64,000 nt of DNA from Apiotrichum sp. Y4204 (GCA_025531455.1 JAMYHL010000019.1:558001-622000); one strand, 5' to 3'. Counted from the stretch's first letter, positions 25,101 to 36,640 are shown. Notes: generated from the letters alone by a model not told the origin. Translations and numbers: made by a program.

Positions 25101-27675
25101 TTGCGTGATGAGGACATGTTCGTGACCACACACGCTTGGCACGAGCATCCGGGAGATAGCGGTGTAGCTCAGTCAGAAGCGGCGCGTACGTGCTGGTTGT
25201 CATCTCCTTGCTCTGCGGGACAAAGGTCCCCTGGGCGTAGCCGTGGTGATGGAAGTGGGGCGCCTTGCTCTTCCCCGCTTTGGTCGACGACGCGCTCTTC
25301 GACGGCATCATGTCATTCGGATGTTCTGATCCGTTCACAGGGGCCATGCGGCTGAGACGGCGCTTGCTCTCGTCAATACCACACGCGTCGAGACACTGCT
25401 TGATGTCCCTTGCAAACTTGCGGCGTTGACGGGATGCCTCCTCGCGCTCCTCGGCCGAGAGGTTGGGTCCAAAGCTGTATCCGCCAAACGTAGACCCGCG
25501 GCGGTCGACGCCCATGACATTCTCGACGGCATTGCGGAAGCCGAAGCGCCGCTCGACGGCCTTGGTGACATACTTGAGGCGCTTGTGGCCGGCGTTCAAT
25601 GCGCCAAGGCCGTGTGTCTTTCCTTGATGCGAGTGCGGGTGGAGTAGCGTAGTGTTGCGCTCCTCTGGTGGTGTCGGGGCTAAGACGTGCTGGCGGACCT
25701 GTTGCCAGTGCTTCATGCCGGGCGAGAGCGGCGCGCGGTCGCGTTCACGTTCGCGGAGAGTGTCTGCGAGGTTTGGAGTCGAACTAACGGCAAGTGTGTT
25801 GACACTGAGCCGCGGCCCTTTGGGCTTGCCAGTGGCACGCGACATTGTCGAGGCTGCCGACCCCGTGGGGCCTGCTCCTCCTCCTCCCGGCGGTGTCGAT
25901 CCCCCAGAACTCGACGAGGCGAGCGCCTGGGCCGCAATCCCAAACGACGGCGGTTCAAACAGTCCGGGGCTCGAGACAAGGTCGGGGCCTGGAACACTCC
26001 CTTTCGTCCACAGGGGCTGCGCGGGCTCGGCGAGGCGGCTACTGCTGCTTTGTTCCGGAGGGGACGGTGGGGAATGGGGCGAGTTACGCGTGCCTGTCAG
26101 CGAGTAACTCGGATCAAAGAGGGGACCAGCACTTTTCTGGGGTGTGCCAGATGATGCAGAGGCGAATGGTGATGTAGAGGGAGAGGGGCGATCAGAAAGA
26201 TCAGTGAAGGGGGCGGAGGGGATAGGGGCCGGGGGAACGTGAGAGAGTGGATCAACAGCCGCAGGTGCTCTGATTGTTGCTGCCGCTGCCGTTGTGGGTA
26301 GATCAGCGAGGTCCTTGAGCGTCGCCTCGAGTTGACGGATCGTCTGTAACGGGATATCCGTTCTCCGCGATGTGTCGGTGTTTGCAACAGACCACTGGGT
26401 GGTGGCAGCACTGATCCCAGTGTGGGCTGCGCTGATGGGCGAGACCGAGGCGGTAGGGGGTGCGAGCACGCTGTTGTTACTGCTGTTGAAGTTGCTGTTA
26501 CTGTTGTCGTTGCCGCTGGTTGCTGGCGCGAGATTCGAGGGCATGCGTCGAGGAAGTGGTCGTGGGCCTCTTGTCCGCCCAAGTGAGCCCACCGAGGTTG
26601 CGGTCGGGGCCGGAGCCTGCGTGCCAGCCGCGCCGGGGGTGTTCAGCGATCGTAGCGATCCGTCCGCTGCAGACGGCGCGTGCGGCGCAGACCCTGATGC
26701 GCTTGGCGTGTTGTTTGTGAGAAGTGTCATCGTCTCCGGGTGGTACTGCGCCGCAGCCGCAGATGCAGGGGCGATGGTCGAGGTGACGGTTGACGAGCGG
26801 CTCCGCACCTCGTCGGTGGTTGCCCTTGCGCCAAGTGTCCCTGTGTTGATGGTACTCCCTGGTGTGTTGGACGTCGATGCTTCTGCTCCTTCTGCTGATG
26901 GCCCCGTCTGGCCCGTCGCCGTCGTGGCTGCCACGGCGGAGTCACGCGGTGGCTGCGGTAGTTCATGGGCATGGGTATGGCGGGAGGCTGCAGAAGGGCC
27001 GGACGGGACTGGTGGTAAAGGAGGTGGAGGTTGTTGAGGAGGGACAGGAAGAGGACCGTGCGCAGGCGCCGGAGTGGAGGTAGACCGCACTGGAACGGCG
27101 GCGGGAGGTGCGATGGGAGGCGGTGGGAGGGGGTGGGAAGGCTGTCGCGCCCGCTCGAAAGGATCAACGGATATGCTGTTCTTGGCCTTGGGGAGCGGCG
27201 GCGTCGGCACCGGGACAGACTTGAGTGCGCCGACGGCCTGGCGCACGGGCACGGGCTCGTCGCTGTCACCCGGATCGCCGGCTCCAAAGGACCCATAGGA
27301 CCCAAAGGAGCCAAAGGACCCGAGGCGGAGGTTGCTGCCGCCGCTGTCGCTGCTGCTCGCCGAGAAGGGAAGGCCGCCGCGCTGCATCTGGGGAATCTGG
27401 AGGGGTGCGGGCGCGGGCCGCACAGGTGCAGAATCAGCGCCACCAGCTACACCATCTCCTGCGGATCCTGTCAATCCTGGCGGACCCCCTGCTGATCGTG
27501 GTGTGGGTAGCCCCCGTCGATCGTGTGGTGGATTTGGCAGTTGATGCTCCGCGTTCATGGCTAAGTGCCCTGGGTCGCGTGCGTCGCGCACATCGACTGA
27601 CGGTTCCCGGCCATCGCCACGACTTGCACCAGTACCGCGGGCGTCTTCGGAAGGAGGAATGGGAACGGATCCCAT
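19153..27675 (-). CDS. Large UNC80-like HEAT/armadillo protein
   Basis: Five exons: complement(24979..27675), (24501..24941), (23558..24463), (19551..23519), (19153..19497), with introns of 37, 37, 38 and 53 nt; all phase 0; 2785 residues. Residues 1-630 are disordered, Pro/Ser/Ala-rich. The rest is mostly helical with HEAT/armadillo character (for example QLAFLLTKCAEQIPDIL, LLIELLRVNPRDVYLIKKLL). Near the C-terminus, ATAFLSLQIVKVIVLR and the later WMMWSFFELLVLHRTPLHI resemble in order and pattern the C-terminal part of animal UNC80, as I remember it. Length and layout also fit. UNC80 is a cytosolic scaffold of the NALCN sodium-leak channel; fungi have the related Cch1 channel. Family identity is inferred; other giant helical scaffolds (Furry/Tao3, Dopey) are less likely. 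The tail is acidic. An alternative start is Met at 27558. Confidence 0.8.
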
Positions 27676-28126
27676 TCTCTGCGCGCCGGTGTGGGTGTCG
27701 ATCGCTCGTGTGGATGGTGGTGTTCAGTATGATGCCAAGCGGTGCTGATCCACAAAGTCTCAAGTGGCCATCGCGTTTCGCTTCTGCACATATCATCCGT
27801 CTTGCCGTAATGGGCGGCGCAGCGGTTCCAGCGACCACACCACGAGACACGCTCCGCTGGCTGCCGTCATCGCCAGGGCCAGACCACGGACAGCGGAGAA
27901 CCAAATACCTCCGGTCCGAGATCTCTGGGAACTGAGCTTGCTGCGCGCAGCGTGCAGCGCGCGCGCAGCCGTGAGCTCCGAGGCCATGCGATCAACACAT
28001 GGGGCACAATCTGGACTAACGCGTACTAACGTACTAACACAATTAACACGAGATGTGCTGAACTAACAATGAGATCATGGCTCGTGAACTGATGTGAGAC
28101 CTTGCCACTGTTAATAACTCAACAAT
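27676..28126. other. Divergent promoter region, UNC80-like gene / rhamnose mutarotase
   Basis: 451 bp between divergent start codons. The right end (28015-28125) is AT rich with repeated ACTAACG/ACTAACA words (GTACTAACGTACTAACACAATTAACAC). No gene is supported. Confidence 0.5.
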
Positions 28127-28777
28127 ATGCAGACGGGATCAAGCATTGACACCGCAAACCTTGCACTCCCGCCGCCGACGTTGCCGCGTACGGATGAGGG
28201 GCGAAGGATATGCCAGGTCATCCGGGTACGCCCTGAGAGGCTTGACGAGTACAAGGAGGTGAGCCGCGAGAGAGCGAGATGATGAATGGGGGAGAAGCTT
28301 GGGGTTCGATGTGATATATGTGGCTTTGACAAGCTCTTCCACCAGCGACAGTATGTAAGCTGACCACAGGTACACGCCGCAGCGTGGCCCGAGGTCCTCG
28401 CCGCCCTCCGCCGCGCAAACATTGTTGGTACGAACAGCACGCTCTGACCCGCATTATATCTCATGGCAGACTACTCGATCCACTACTTTGCCCCGCTCGG
28501 CATCCTTATCGCGCACATGCGCTACATCGGGACGGATTTCGAGGCCGACATGAAGGGGATTGGGGGGAGCGAGGTGACAAGGCGGTGGTGGGAGGTGAGT
28601 CACTGTGTTGAGGAGATCCAGTCGGATCTTAAGAGACTGTTGGGAATCTTGAACTACTGATTGCTGACGCCGCAGATGACGGACGGCATGCAGGAAAGCT
28701 TTATTCCCGGGGCGACCGGCTCAGCGGCCGGGCCGTGGTGGTCCGACGCCGAGGAGGTGTTCCGCATGGAGGGATGA
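28127..28777 (+). CDS. L-rhamnose mutarotase (RhaM family)
   Basis: Four exons, 28127..28258, 28370..28427, 28470..28594 and 28676..28777, give 138 residues. Known role: interconverts alpha and beta anomers of L-rhamnose for rhamnose catabolism. Seen: VIRVRPERLDEYKE, then VHAAAWPEVLAALRRA (the family's conserved His and Trp-Pro), DYSIHYF, and TRRWWEMTDGM near the end, which match the bacterial RhaM layout of about 104 residues. A 30-residue N-terminal extension is not seen in bacterial members. The third exon spans from DYSIHYF to RRWWE, and the second exon is only 58 nt. No other rhamnose-pathway gene is adjacent. The first base after the first splice gives Val where the family often has Tyr or Arg, so the acceptor at 28369 could be checked. 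Confidence 0.9.
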
Positions 28778-29179
28778 AGTGCTGAGGACTGAGGTCGTCA
28801 TTCGTGTCCAGCCGCTTGGACTCTTTTGGTCCTTGTCGCCCCCCCCCCCCCCCCTCCCCGCTCATAGCTACCCTTCTGCCAGTCACCGATCACCGACAAA
28901 CCTGCAACAGTACCGCCGTCGATCTGGTCTGCATATCTGCAAGCTGCGAGACATTGGTCTCAAGTGCTGGGGGGGTTCTCAACTGTCACGTGATGCATTG
29001 ATAGTTCTGTTTTGGCGGAGATGCATTTGCTCTCCGCGTCTCCTCCACATTTTTATGCAAACGGTGGCAAATTCTGCACGCTGCAATGCCTGCAATGCCT
29101 TGGGTTGATTTTTCGAACAAGACAGCCCAGTCCATCTCCTCACCACCCATACCACCCAAAACCCCATCCGCCGGCCGCC
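28778..29179. other. Intergenic, mutarotase to NOC2
   Basis: About 400 bp with no gene. It contains a run of 16 cytosines (28839-28854) and a tandem TGCAATGCC doublet (29082-29099), about 80-100 bp before the NOC2 start. Confidence 0.55.
28839..28854. repeat. C16 homopolymer
   Basis: Sixteen consecutive C after GTCG. On the other strand this is a G run that could form a quadruplex. The exact length is prone to sequencing error. Confidence 0.85.
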
Positions 29180-31463
29180 ATGGGACGCCCCACCAAGCAG
29201 TTCAAGCGCTTCGCCTCGTCGGGCAAGCTGACGGAGACGATCAAGAACCGGCGCTCGCAGCGCGCGAAGAAGGAAAAGTTTGAGGAGAAGGTCGAGCAGC
29301 GCAAGCGGCAGCGCGGGGGTGCGCGGCCCGAACACGAGGTGTCTGATGAGGAGGGGGATGAGGAGGATGACGAGGTGGATGAGGGGAAGAAGATGCGCGG
29401 GGGGAAGGTTGGCGGTGTTGCGCGGACGGTGGACGAGCTGTTTGGTGCGGGTGGACTCGATGTGCCGATTGAGGAGGGGTCTGACCTCGAGGACCTGAGC
29501 GAGGAGGATGAGGAGGACGACGAGGATGAGGACGAGGAGATGGAGGACGGGGACGACATGGATGAGGAGGCTATGGCGCGCGCCATGGCTGATCTCGAGA
29601 AGAAGGATCCCGAGTTCTTCAAGCACCTCAAGGCTGAGGACCCGACGCTGCTCCAGTTCGGCAGGAGCAAGAACGACATGGACGAGGGCGAGGATGAGGA
29701 CGAGGAGGAGGACGTGAGCGACGACGAGATGATGGATGAGGACGATGAGGAGGATGCGCCCGTCAAGAAGATTGTCGTCACCATAAAGATGCTGCGCGGA
29801 TGGCGCGAAGCCATGATCAAGGTGGGTGGTGATGATACAGAATTAGACTAACCCGACCAGCAGCACTCCATCCGCTCGCTCCGCAAGATGATGGTCGCGT
29901 TCCGTGCGGCTGCTCACATGAACGAGGACGATGGCGAGCAGGGAGCGGGCCTGGACACCAAGTACACCATCCCGAGTGCCGAGGTGTTCAACAAGCTTGT
30001 TATTACCGCCCTCAAGTTCACCCCTGTTGTTCTCGCCGCCCACGCGCCGTACAAGACGCTCCCGAACGGCAGGATAAAGCTGCAGGCGACCAAGAAGTCG
30101 GCCCCTGCCAACTTTGACCGCATCATTCTTTCCCACTTCTCCACGCTGCTCCACCTCATCAAGTCGCTCCCCACCACCCCGTCCGCCCTGGCGGGTGAGG
30201 ATGACTCGGAGGCCGGCAGCCTGCTCACGATGGCCGTCACCGAGAGCGCCAAGCTTCTTCCGTGGATCCTCGGTGCCCGCAAGCACCTGCGCGCGTACCT
30301 CAAGGTCCTCCTCGACCTCTGGTCTAGTGCATCCGACAGCGTTCGCATTGCCGCCTTCCTTGCCATCCGCAAGATGTTTGTCGCCGGTGACGAGGCGATC
30401 AAGGATGTGTGCTTGAGGGTGAGTTGCTGCCATCTCTTGGGTATAACTGACACGACAGAACATCTACCGCGCGCTTCTTCCCCCGATGCGCCTCACTTCG
30501 GTGCACACGCTGCCCGCTCTCAACCTGATGAAGAACACGGCGTCCGAGCTGTACCAGCTCGACCCGGCGCTCTCGTACCAGCACGCCTTCACCTTTATCC
30601 GTATGCTCGCGGTGCACATTCGTAACGTTGTGCGTTCGACCACATCAGGCAAGGGTGGTGAGGACGGTCAGGCCTTCAAGGCCGTGTACAACTGGGCGTA
30701 CGTGCACTCGATCGACTTCTGGTCGCAGGTCCTTGCCGGCGCCGCGAGCGTCGAGGGACAGCGTGCCCGTGGCGGCCTGGAGAGCCCTCTGAAGCCTCTC
30801 ATCTACCCCCTGACCCAGATCGCGCTCGGCATGGTCCGCCTCCTCCCGTCGTCGCGCTACTTCCCACTGCGCTTCCACGTCCTCTCGTCGATCATCCGCC
30901 TCGTGGCCCTCACAGGTACCTACATCCCGATCGCGCCTTTCCTCCTCGAGATCCTCGACTCTGCCGAGTTCCGCCGCTCCAACCCGAAGAAGGCGACACT
31001 CAAGCCCCTCGACCTCGCGTACGTCATCCGCGCGCCAGCCGCATACGTCAAGACGCGCGTGTATCAGGAGACGCTGGGCGAGGAGCTCGTCTTCCTGCTG
31101 GCCGACTACCACGCGCAGATCGCCACGAACATTGCCTTCCCCGAGATTGTGCTGCCGGTCATCACGTCGATCAAGCGGCACATCAAGCGTGGCAGCGCGG
31201 GCTCGCCCAAGGTCGCGACGCAGCTCAAGGTGCTGGTCGACAAGCTCGATGCGAACCGCACATGGGTCGAGCAGAAGCGCCGCAACGTGTCGTTTGCGCC
31301 CCGTGACCGCTCCGAGGTCGCGCGCTTTGCCCAGGACGTCAAGGTCGAGACGACACCGCTCGGCGCCTGGGTGCGTGTCCAGCGCAAGACGCGCGACCAG
31401 CGCCGCCGCGAGGTCGAGAAGGCGCTGCGTGAGGTGCGCGAGTCCTCTGACGACGAGGAGTAG
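29180..31463 (+). CDS. NOC2: Nucleolar complex protein 2 (Noc2)
   Basis: Three exons, 29180..29821, 29861..30418 and 30459..31463, give 734 residues, close to yeast Noc2. Known role: with Noc1 or Noc3 it chaperones pre-60S particles from nucleolus to nucleoplasm. Seen: a basic N-terminus (MGRPTKQFKRFASSGKL), acidic runs at about residues 55-65 and 90-200, and VDELF. Then a helical Noc2 domain with QHSIRSLRKMMVAFRAA, YKTLPNGRIKLQA, NIYRALLPPMRLTSVHTL, and VHSIDFWSQVLA. Near the end is the block FAPRDRSEVARFAQDVK, followed by a Lys/Arg/Glu tail. Both introns (39 and 40 nt) lie between codons. The acceptor of the first one could also skip one CAG, which would remove Gln215. Confidence 0.95.
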
Positions 31464-31699
31464 TGCGTGTATGTAGGAGTATGCATTTATAGATCGGACC
31501 AGGACGGACTTGGGGGTCGGAGAGCGGTACTGAAATATTCATGAGGACTACAAGCTGAAGGTATCTCGCAAGTGGGTTGACCCTTCATTCACAAATCACC
31601 TTACCTACATCACATCAAGTATTCCTCCACCATATTATCGCCATCCCATCTTCTGCCATCACAGCATTACCCCATACCTCGCATCACTGGTGCTGAGCT

Positions 31700-33109
31700 C
31701 TAGGCCGGTGGGGCAGCGCCCGGCGGCGGCGGCCCAGGCGGCGGCGCAAACTGCGTGGGCTGGTCGGCAGTGGTAGCCGCGGCCTGCTGGTAAGTCGGCG
31801 GGGGCGCCTGCCACGTGCCCTCTCCAGCGCTGGCAGCCGCAGCCTCCATGATACGGCGTCGGATATCGCGGAGCTTGTCGCGGTGCTCGGCGAGAATGTT
31901 GCCCAGCCGCGATGCCTCCTGCTCCAACATCGTGTAGTGCTGCTTGCTCTGTACGAGAATGCCCGCCAGCTGGCGGTGCACGAGCGCCGTGCGCGACGCC
32001 GCCGCCTGGATCTTCTGGTGGAACGCATAGTCGGTAAAAATGTTGTCGAAGAACATGTCCGACATGATATGGCTCTTGTCAGCGCTGAATACAAGCTGTT
32101 TACCCACCCAGTAGGCATATTCAGCTGCGCGAGGTCACTGATCGCGGGCTGCAGCTGGCGCGCCTGGAGGACCATCATGCGCGCCTGGTCGGCGGCGCGC
32201 TGCGCCTCGGCGAGATGCGACCGCTCCATCATGTCCCACATTGCCCCGCCGCCAAACATGTCCACTCGCGAGGCGGAGAGCGCTCGCTGCAGGCTCATGC
32301 TCGCGCGCTGCATCAGCACCGACGCCTGGGAGAGGAGCGCGAACGCGCGCTGCTCCGCCGTCGCTTTCGATTGTACCTGGTGTAAGAAACGACCAAGGAA
32401 AAGCTCCAGGAGATAGATCACACAGAGGACCGCTCTCTGAGCCGTTCAATAACGTACCTCGTCGTACGCCTTTTGGGCCTCATTCGCCTCCCTCTCGAGC
32501 GCGTCCTCGGACGGATACTCTGGCGTGGGGCCTTTGAAAACGCGCTCATAGAGGGCATTGAGCTCGTCGCGGACCTCGCGATGGCGCGCCGCGACAGTCC
32601 GCAGTCCGCGAATCTGCCCGTCAGCATCATACCAAGCCACCACTTTTTTTTTTGCATACCTGCGGGATGAGCTCGTCAATCTGCCCCTTCATGGCCGCGA
32701 TGCGCGCCTCGCACGCCTGCTCCTTGCCGTATGCCTCCATGTACTCGCGCTCCTCCTTTTCCTCGCGCTCGGAGAGCACCTCGCGGTGCGAGCTCGGATT
32801 CGTCACTTTGACCCAGAGGCGCTTGGCCGTGCGGTCCTTGATCTTCTGAAAGTCCTTGAGCTCCTTCTTCCTGACCGTCAGTACGATTTATTGCCGCGGC
32901 TCACGTATTCTTCCTCAAGTCGTCGATCACCTTCATCTCGGCATTCAGCTCGGCCTGCGTCCGGTCCTGGCACGCCTTCATCTGCGCGAGCGTCGGCGGC
33001 GCATAGTCCGTCTCGCGGAGTTCGCGCAGGAGCGCCTGGTGCTGGGTGTGAGTTCTGCGATCGGTCTGGGACTCACGCGCTGGGCATTCGCGGCGATCGG
33101 GTCGGACAT
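31700..33109 (-). CDS. Conserved fungal coiled-coil protein, function unknown
   Basis: Six exons: complement(33077..33109), (32905..33041), (32660..32870), (32458..32613), (32108..32376), (31700..32072); introns 35, 34, 46, 81 and 35 nt; 392 residues. Seen: mostly charged helices with coiled-coil character (KKELKDFQKIKDRTAKRLW, EREEKEEREYMEAYGKEQA). A conserved-looking core follows, with DMFGGGAMWDMMER and GHIMSDMFFDNIFTDYAFH, the second created exactly by the last splice. The tail is Pro/Ala-rich (PPPGPPPPGAAPP). I recall similar proteins across basidiomycetes without a known job. The fifth intron uses an AAGAG acceptor rather than CAG; frame and the GHIMSD motif support it. Confidence 0.8.
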
Positions 33110-33820
33110 CGTGTTACGTGTGTGTGGATGGGAGATGGGGGAACGTCAAAAGTGGGGCAAGCATCGCTTTGCTCGTGCATGCATGCATCTTTACGCAGCT
33201 CCACGGTTGTTAGTTGGGTATGTCCAAGGTGCGTCATGCGCCATGACGTCGGGCATGCGGTCCGCCGTACCGCGTACCGCGGTCCGTGGGCCGTGGCCCG
33301 CCGTCCAGTGGCACAGTCGCCAAGTGGCCACGCCAAGCGGGGCCATGCGGGCCACTGTGCAGAGTCCATGATCGCACGATGCACAGCCTCTCCCCACTCC
33401 TTCGAGAGGCGCGAGAGGATGATCGCTGCAGACGACAGACAGCATGAGATGGCGAGGCAGGGAGCTTTTATCTTATATCTTATCAAGAAAATTGGCCCAC
33501 GTGAAAATGCCCGATCCCAGTGCAACTAGGTCACGCTCCCCTCTAATAGCTGGGCATTACATATGGATAAAGTACGAGATCGACAGCTGTATGGCAGGCG
33601 CTTATTTTGTCTACGGGCAGAGAACGCGCCACAGCAGCTCGTCATCTCCCGAGGCCGCACGGCGTGAAAGCGCACTGATGCACCGGCAACACCGCGGCCG
33701 TGACGAAAAGCCGTGGCGGCCGGTGGCGGCACACACATTCACTGTTGGTTGGTGATGGGATGAATATTTTCTGCGCCTGCATGTTCCGACCACCTGTCTA
33801 GCACAGTCTAGGTATTTGGC
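33110..33820. other. Intergenic, coiled-coil gene to PNPO gene
   Basis: About 700 bp without a supported gene; it is the upstream region of the coiled-coil gene and the 3' flank of the next. A CG-rich patch at 33250-33310 repeats GGTCCG, TACCGCG and GGCCGTGG words, and two GGCCATGCGG-like words follow. Short open frames look like chance. Confidence 0.5.
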
Positions 33821-34753
33821 TCATGGCGAGAGACGCTCGACGGTCCACGCGCCGCCGTCCTGCGGCCGCTCGTAGCGGAAGCGGTCGTGCAGGCGGCTCG
33901 GCTGGCCAGCCCAGAACTCGACCTCGCTGAGGGTTAGCAACAGTCCGGGAGCGGGGAAGTGGAGGGTGGACTGGCAGCAGGTGGGCATGCGCGCCCGCCG
34001 ATGGAAAGCCACAAGCATTGGTACTCACAATGGGACCACACGCCAGCCGCCCCAGTGCTCTGGGCACGGCACGTCCTTGCCCTCGAAGCGCTTCTGCGCC
34101 TCTGCGACGGCATGGGGGAGGAAGTCCTCTCCAATAGCAGAGGACTGGGTGGACGCCCAAGCGCCGATCTGCGACCCCCGCGGCCGGGTCGCAAAGTACG
34201 CGGCGCTCTCCTCGCGGGAGACGCGCTCCGCGCGACCGACGACACGGACCTGGCGGGACGTCTCGCGCCAGTGGAACGCGAGCGAGGCATACGGGTTCTC
34301 GGTGAGTTCGTGGCCCTTGCGCGAGTCGTAGTTTGTGAAGAAGACAAAGCCGCGGGAGTCGACCTCCTTGAGGAGCACGACACGGGACGAAGGGATGCCA
34401 CTGGCGGTCGCGGTGCTGAGCGTCATGGCCTCGGGTTCGCGGACGGGGACGAGGCCTGACCCCGGTGGGGGGTGGAGCGCGTCGGCGAGCCAGCCCCGGA
34501 AAAAGACGAGCGGGTCCGCCGGCAGGTCGCTGCGCAGCAGCCGCGTCGCCTTGTACTGGTTGTGTGCCATGAGCTTGACGCCGTCCTTGGTGGTCGTGAT
34601 GGCGTTGGGGTCGTCGATGGGCGGCGTGGGCGGCGGGAGGGGGCCGTTGCTGTCGGGCATGGAGGAGGAGTGACGGAGGATCGCGGGGTTGAGTGTCATG
34701 CGGAGCGGGCGGAGCGGGCGGAGGAGGGCGGGCAGCTGTCGCGAGGAGATCAT
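33821..34753 (-). CDS. PDX3: Pyridoxamine 5'-phosphate oxidase
   Basis: Two exons, complement(34029..34753) and complement(33821..33926), give 276 residues; the 102-nt intron splits a Phe codon. Known role: FMN-dependent oxidation of pyridoxine or pyridoxamine phosphate to pyridoxal phosphate, the last step of vitamin B6 salvage. Seen: an N-terminal stretch rich in Arg/Leu/Ser before MPDSNG, possibly a mitochondrial presequence, with an internal Met at residue 32 as alternative start. Then [75 protein letters not shown], and the C-terminal substrate block [13 protein letters not shown] ending ERLSP. All core family motifs are present in order. Confidence 0.95.
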
Positions 34754-35596
34754 GTGATGCGGCCGCAGAGGCAGTGTGGAGCACGAGCTACAGAGAGGCT
34801 AGCGAGCAAAGAGCGAATGAACAAGTTTAACAAAGATTGTGGAGAGATAGAACGGATATGGCAGTGTTAAGATCGCATGCAGATCACAGATCCACAGCTC
34901 AGAGAGAGATCGCCGTGCTCCGCTCCGAGTCGACGCCCATTGCCGTCCCATTGTACCCATTGTTCCACTCGCCGCCTCCACCCGGCACACCCGGCATGAG
35001 TCACCCACAGTCAGCTCATCTGCAGCACCCTCTCCCCAGTCTCGACTCGGAGCTTTCAGCCCCACTCGGAGCTGGGCGCTGGGCTGCTCGGAAAACCGGA
35101 TAAACGGATCCCAAGTCGAAAAAATCGTCGTAAAGTGGGTGGATGGGACAAGAGAGGAATGACGTGTGGATCGGACCCAGCGCGGAGTGTGAAGTGAAGT
35201 GGAGGGTAGATAACCGGCAATAGCCGCCAAAGGAAAACAAACCAGCCCGTCCACTCTTGGTGACACCACAAAGACACACAACGTCCACGCTGCCCATGGC
35301 TGCAGCTCTCCGCGCCTCTGCGGCCCCCTCCACGCGCTCGACACCCCCGATCTCTGTTCTCGTTGCGTTTACCTCATCGACCAGGGTACAAATGCACTGA
35401 TTGCATTCTCCACGTCCCGATATTGAACCCCCAGGGCCACCAGCGCTCGTGACAAAGTGACTGGAGTGGGCAGGGTGGACAACAGTGAATGTGTTGCTAA
35501 ATTCTGTGTCTGTGCTGTCGAGGTCGGTCTTGTTGGAGCCAGAGTGCTCCTTGTCCCCCATCTATCGCTACAGCAATCGAGTTATACATACACACA
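34754..35596. other. Intergenic, PNPO upstream and phosphoesterase 3' flank
   Basis: About 840 bp with no supported gene. The two neighbours are in tandem on the minus strand, so this is the promoter region of the oxidase gene and the 3' end of the phosphoesterase transcript. Confidence 0.5.
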
Positions 35597-36640
35597 TCAG
35601 AGGTAGACCACCATCCCCGCTCGCTGCCCTTCCACGTCCATCCGCGGCGGATGTCCCCTCGCTCCCGCCGATGCAGCGTTGATAACGAGCGTCGCGCCCG
35701 GCTGGGGGCTCAACCGAGGCGCTCTTCGGCGGATGCAGTCCCACAAGTGCGCGAACGCCGTCAGGAGAATAACCGCCAGAACCTCCAGAATACCAGGAAT
35801 CACTCGTGCCAGCGTACGTCGCGCGACGTCCTCCCTCATCATCGCCACCCAGTCATCATGATAGATCTTCCCCCGCCCCCGGCCCTCATGGATGTGTCCA
35901 CAGACGACGAGGCGAGGCCGCGCACGCCGAATCTCGCGGAGGAGGTGGGCGCACCCTTTCCCGGCGTCTTGGGTCCCGAGCGGGGGACCATGGCAAAGGA
36001 GAACGTCCGTGTGTTCGGGGATTCTGCCCCGCCATGTGGCATCCGCTTCTGTGCGGAGGTACTGGAACGCCCAGGGCCCGTATGCCGGTGTGCGCGGGGA
36101 TCCGTATACTGTGATACTGCGGCCGACGCGGGGGATCGTGAGTGTGGTCGCGGCGTCTTCGAGGTACGTTATGTCGTGCCAGTTGAGCTCTTTCCGGTCT
36201 GTGGGGTCGATGCCTGCGCGCGAGTGGGGATACTCGCGATCAAGAAGGAGCTCGTGGTTGCCCGCGATGACCACCTTTTGTGCGTGCGGGAGAGACGCGA
36301 GCCAGTCGAGCTGTCTCTGGATCTCGGGCAGGGTTCCGTTATTGCTCAGATCGCCCGCGTGCAGGAGCACATCGCCGTCAGCCACGGGCGGCGTGCCGTT
36401 GTGTGTGTCGGAGATGCAGACGAGCTTGATCGAGGATTCTGGGACTTTTGCATTGTCGTCGTCGGGGGTTTCCCCAGGTTGTGATTGAGTGAAGACCGGG
36501 GGTGGTATGAGGAATTCGTGCACCAGGTCGCGCCGAAACTTCTTCCACAGTGTAAGCCTGGCGGCCATGGCGCGGAGGGGCGAAGTGTTAGTTATCAGTA
36601 TGAATGGCGATGAGGATAGTTGAAGGCTGTTTTGTTGCAC
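35597..36640 (-). CDS. Calcineurin-like metallophosphoesterase
   Basis: Single exon, 347 residues. Seen motifs in order: SDTHNG (D78, H80), HAGDLSNNG (G96, D97), IAGNHE (N129, H130), LCHGPP (H217), CGHIHEGRG (H249, H251). These are the metal ligands of the calcineurin-like superfamily, here of the MPPED/UPF0046 type that ends in a GHIHE motif. A hydrophobic segment near residues 279-300 (GILEVLAVILLTAFAHLW) lies inside the otherwise globular C-terminal part, between GHIH and the last strand block (ATLVINAASAG), as a membrane-like insertion. Substrate unknown. Alternative start at Met25 (MAARLTLW). Divergent from the next gene with 1.5 kb between. Confidence 0.9.
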   Translation of the reverse strand: MQQNSLQLSSSPFILITNTSPLRAMAARLTLWKKFRRDLVHEFLIPPPVFTQSQPGETPDDDNAKVPESSIKLVCISDTHNGTPPVADGDVLLHAGDLSNNGTLPEIQRQLDWLASLPHAQKVVIAGNHELLLDREYPHSRAGIDPTDRKELNWHDITYLEDAATTLTIPRVGRSITVYGSPRTPAYGPWAFQYLRTEADATWRGRIPEHTDVLLCHGPPLGTQDAGKGCAHLLREIRRARPRLVVCGHIHEGRGRGKIYHDDWVAMMREDVARRTLARVIPGILEVLAVILLTAFAHLWDCIRRRAPRLSPQPGATLVINAASAGARGHPPRMDVEGQRAGMVVYL

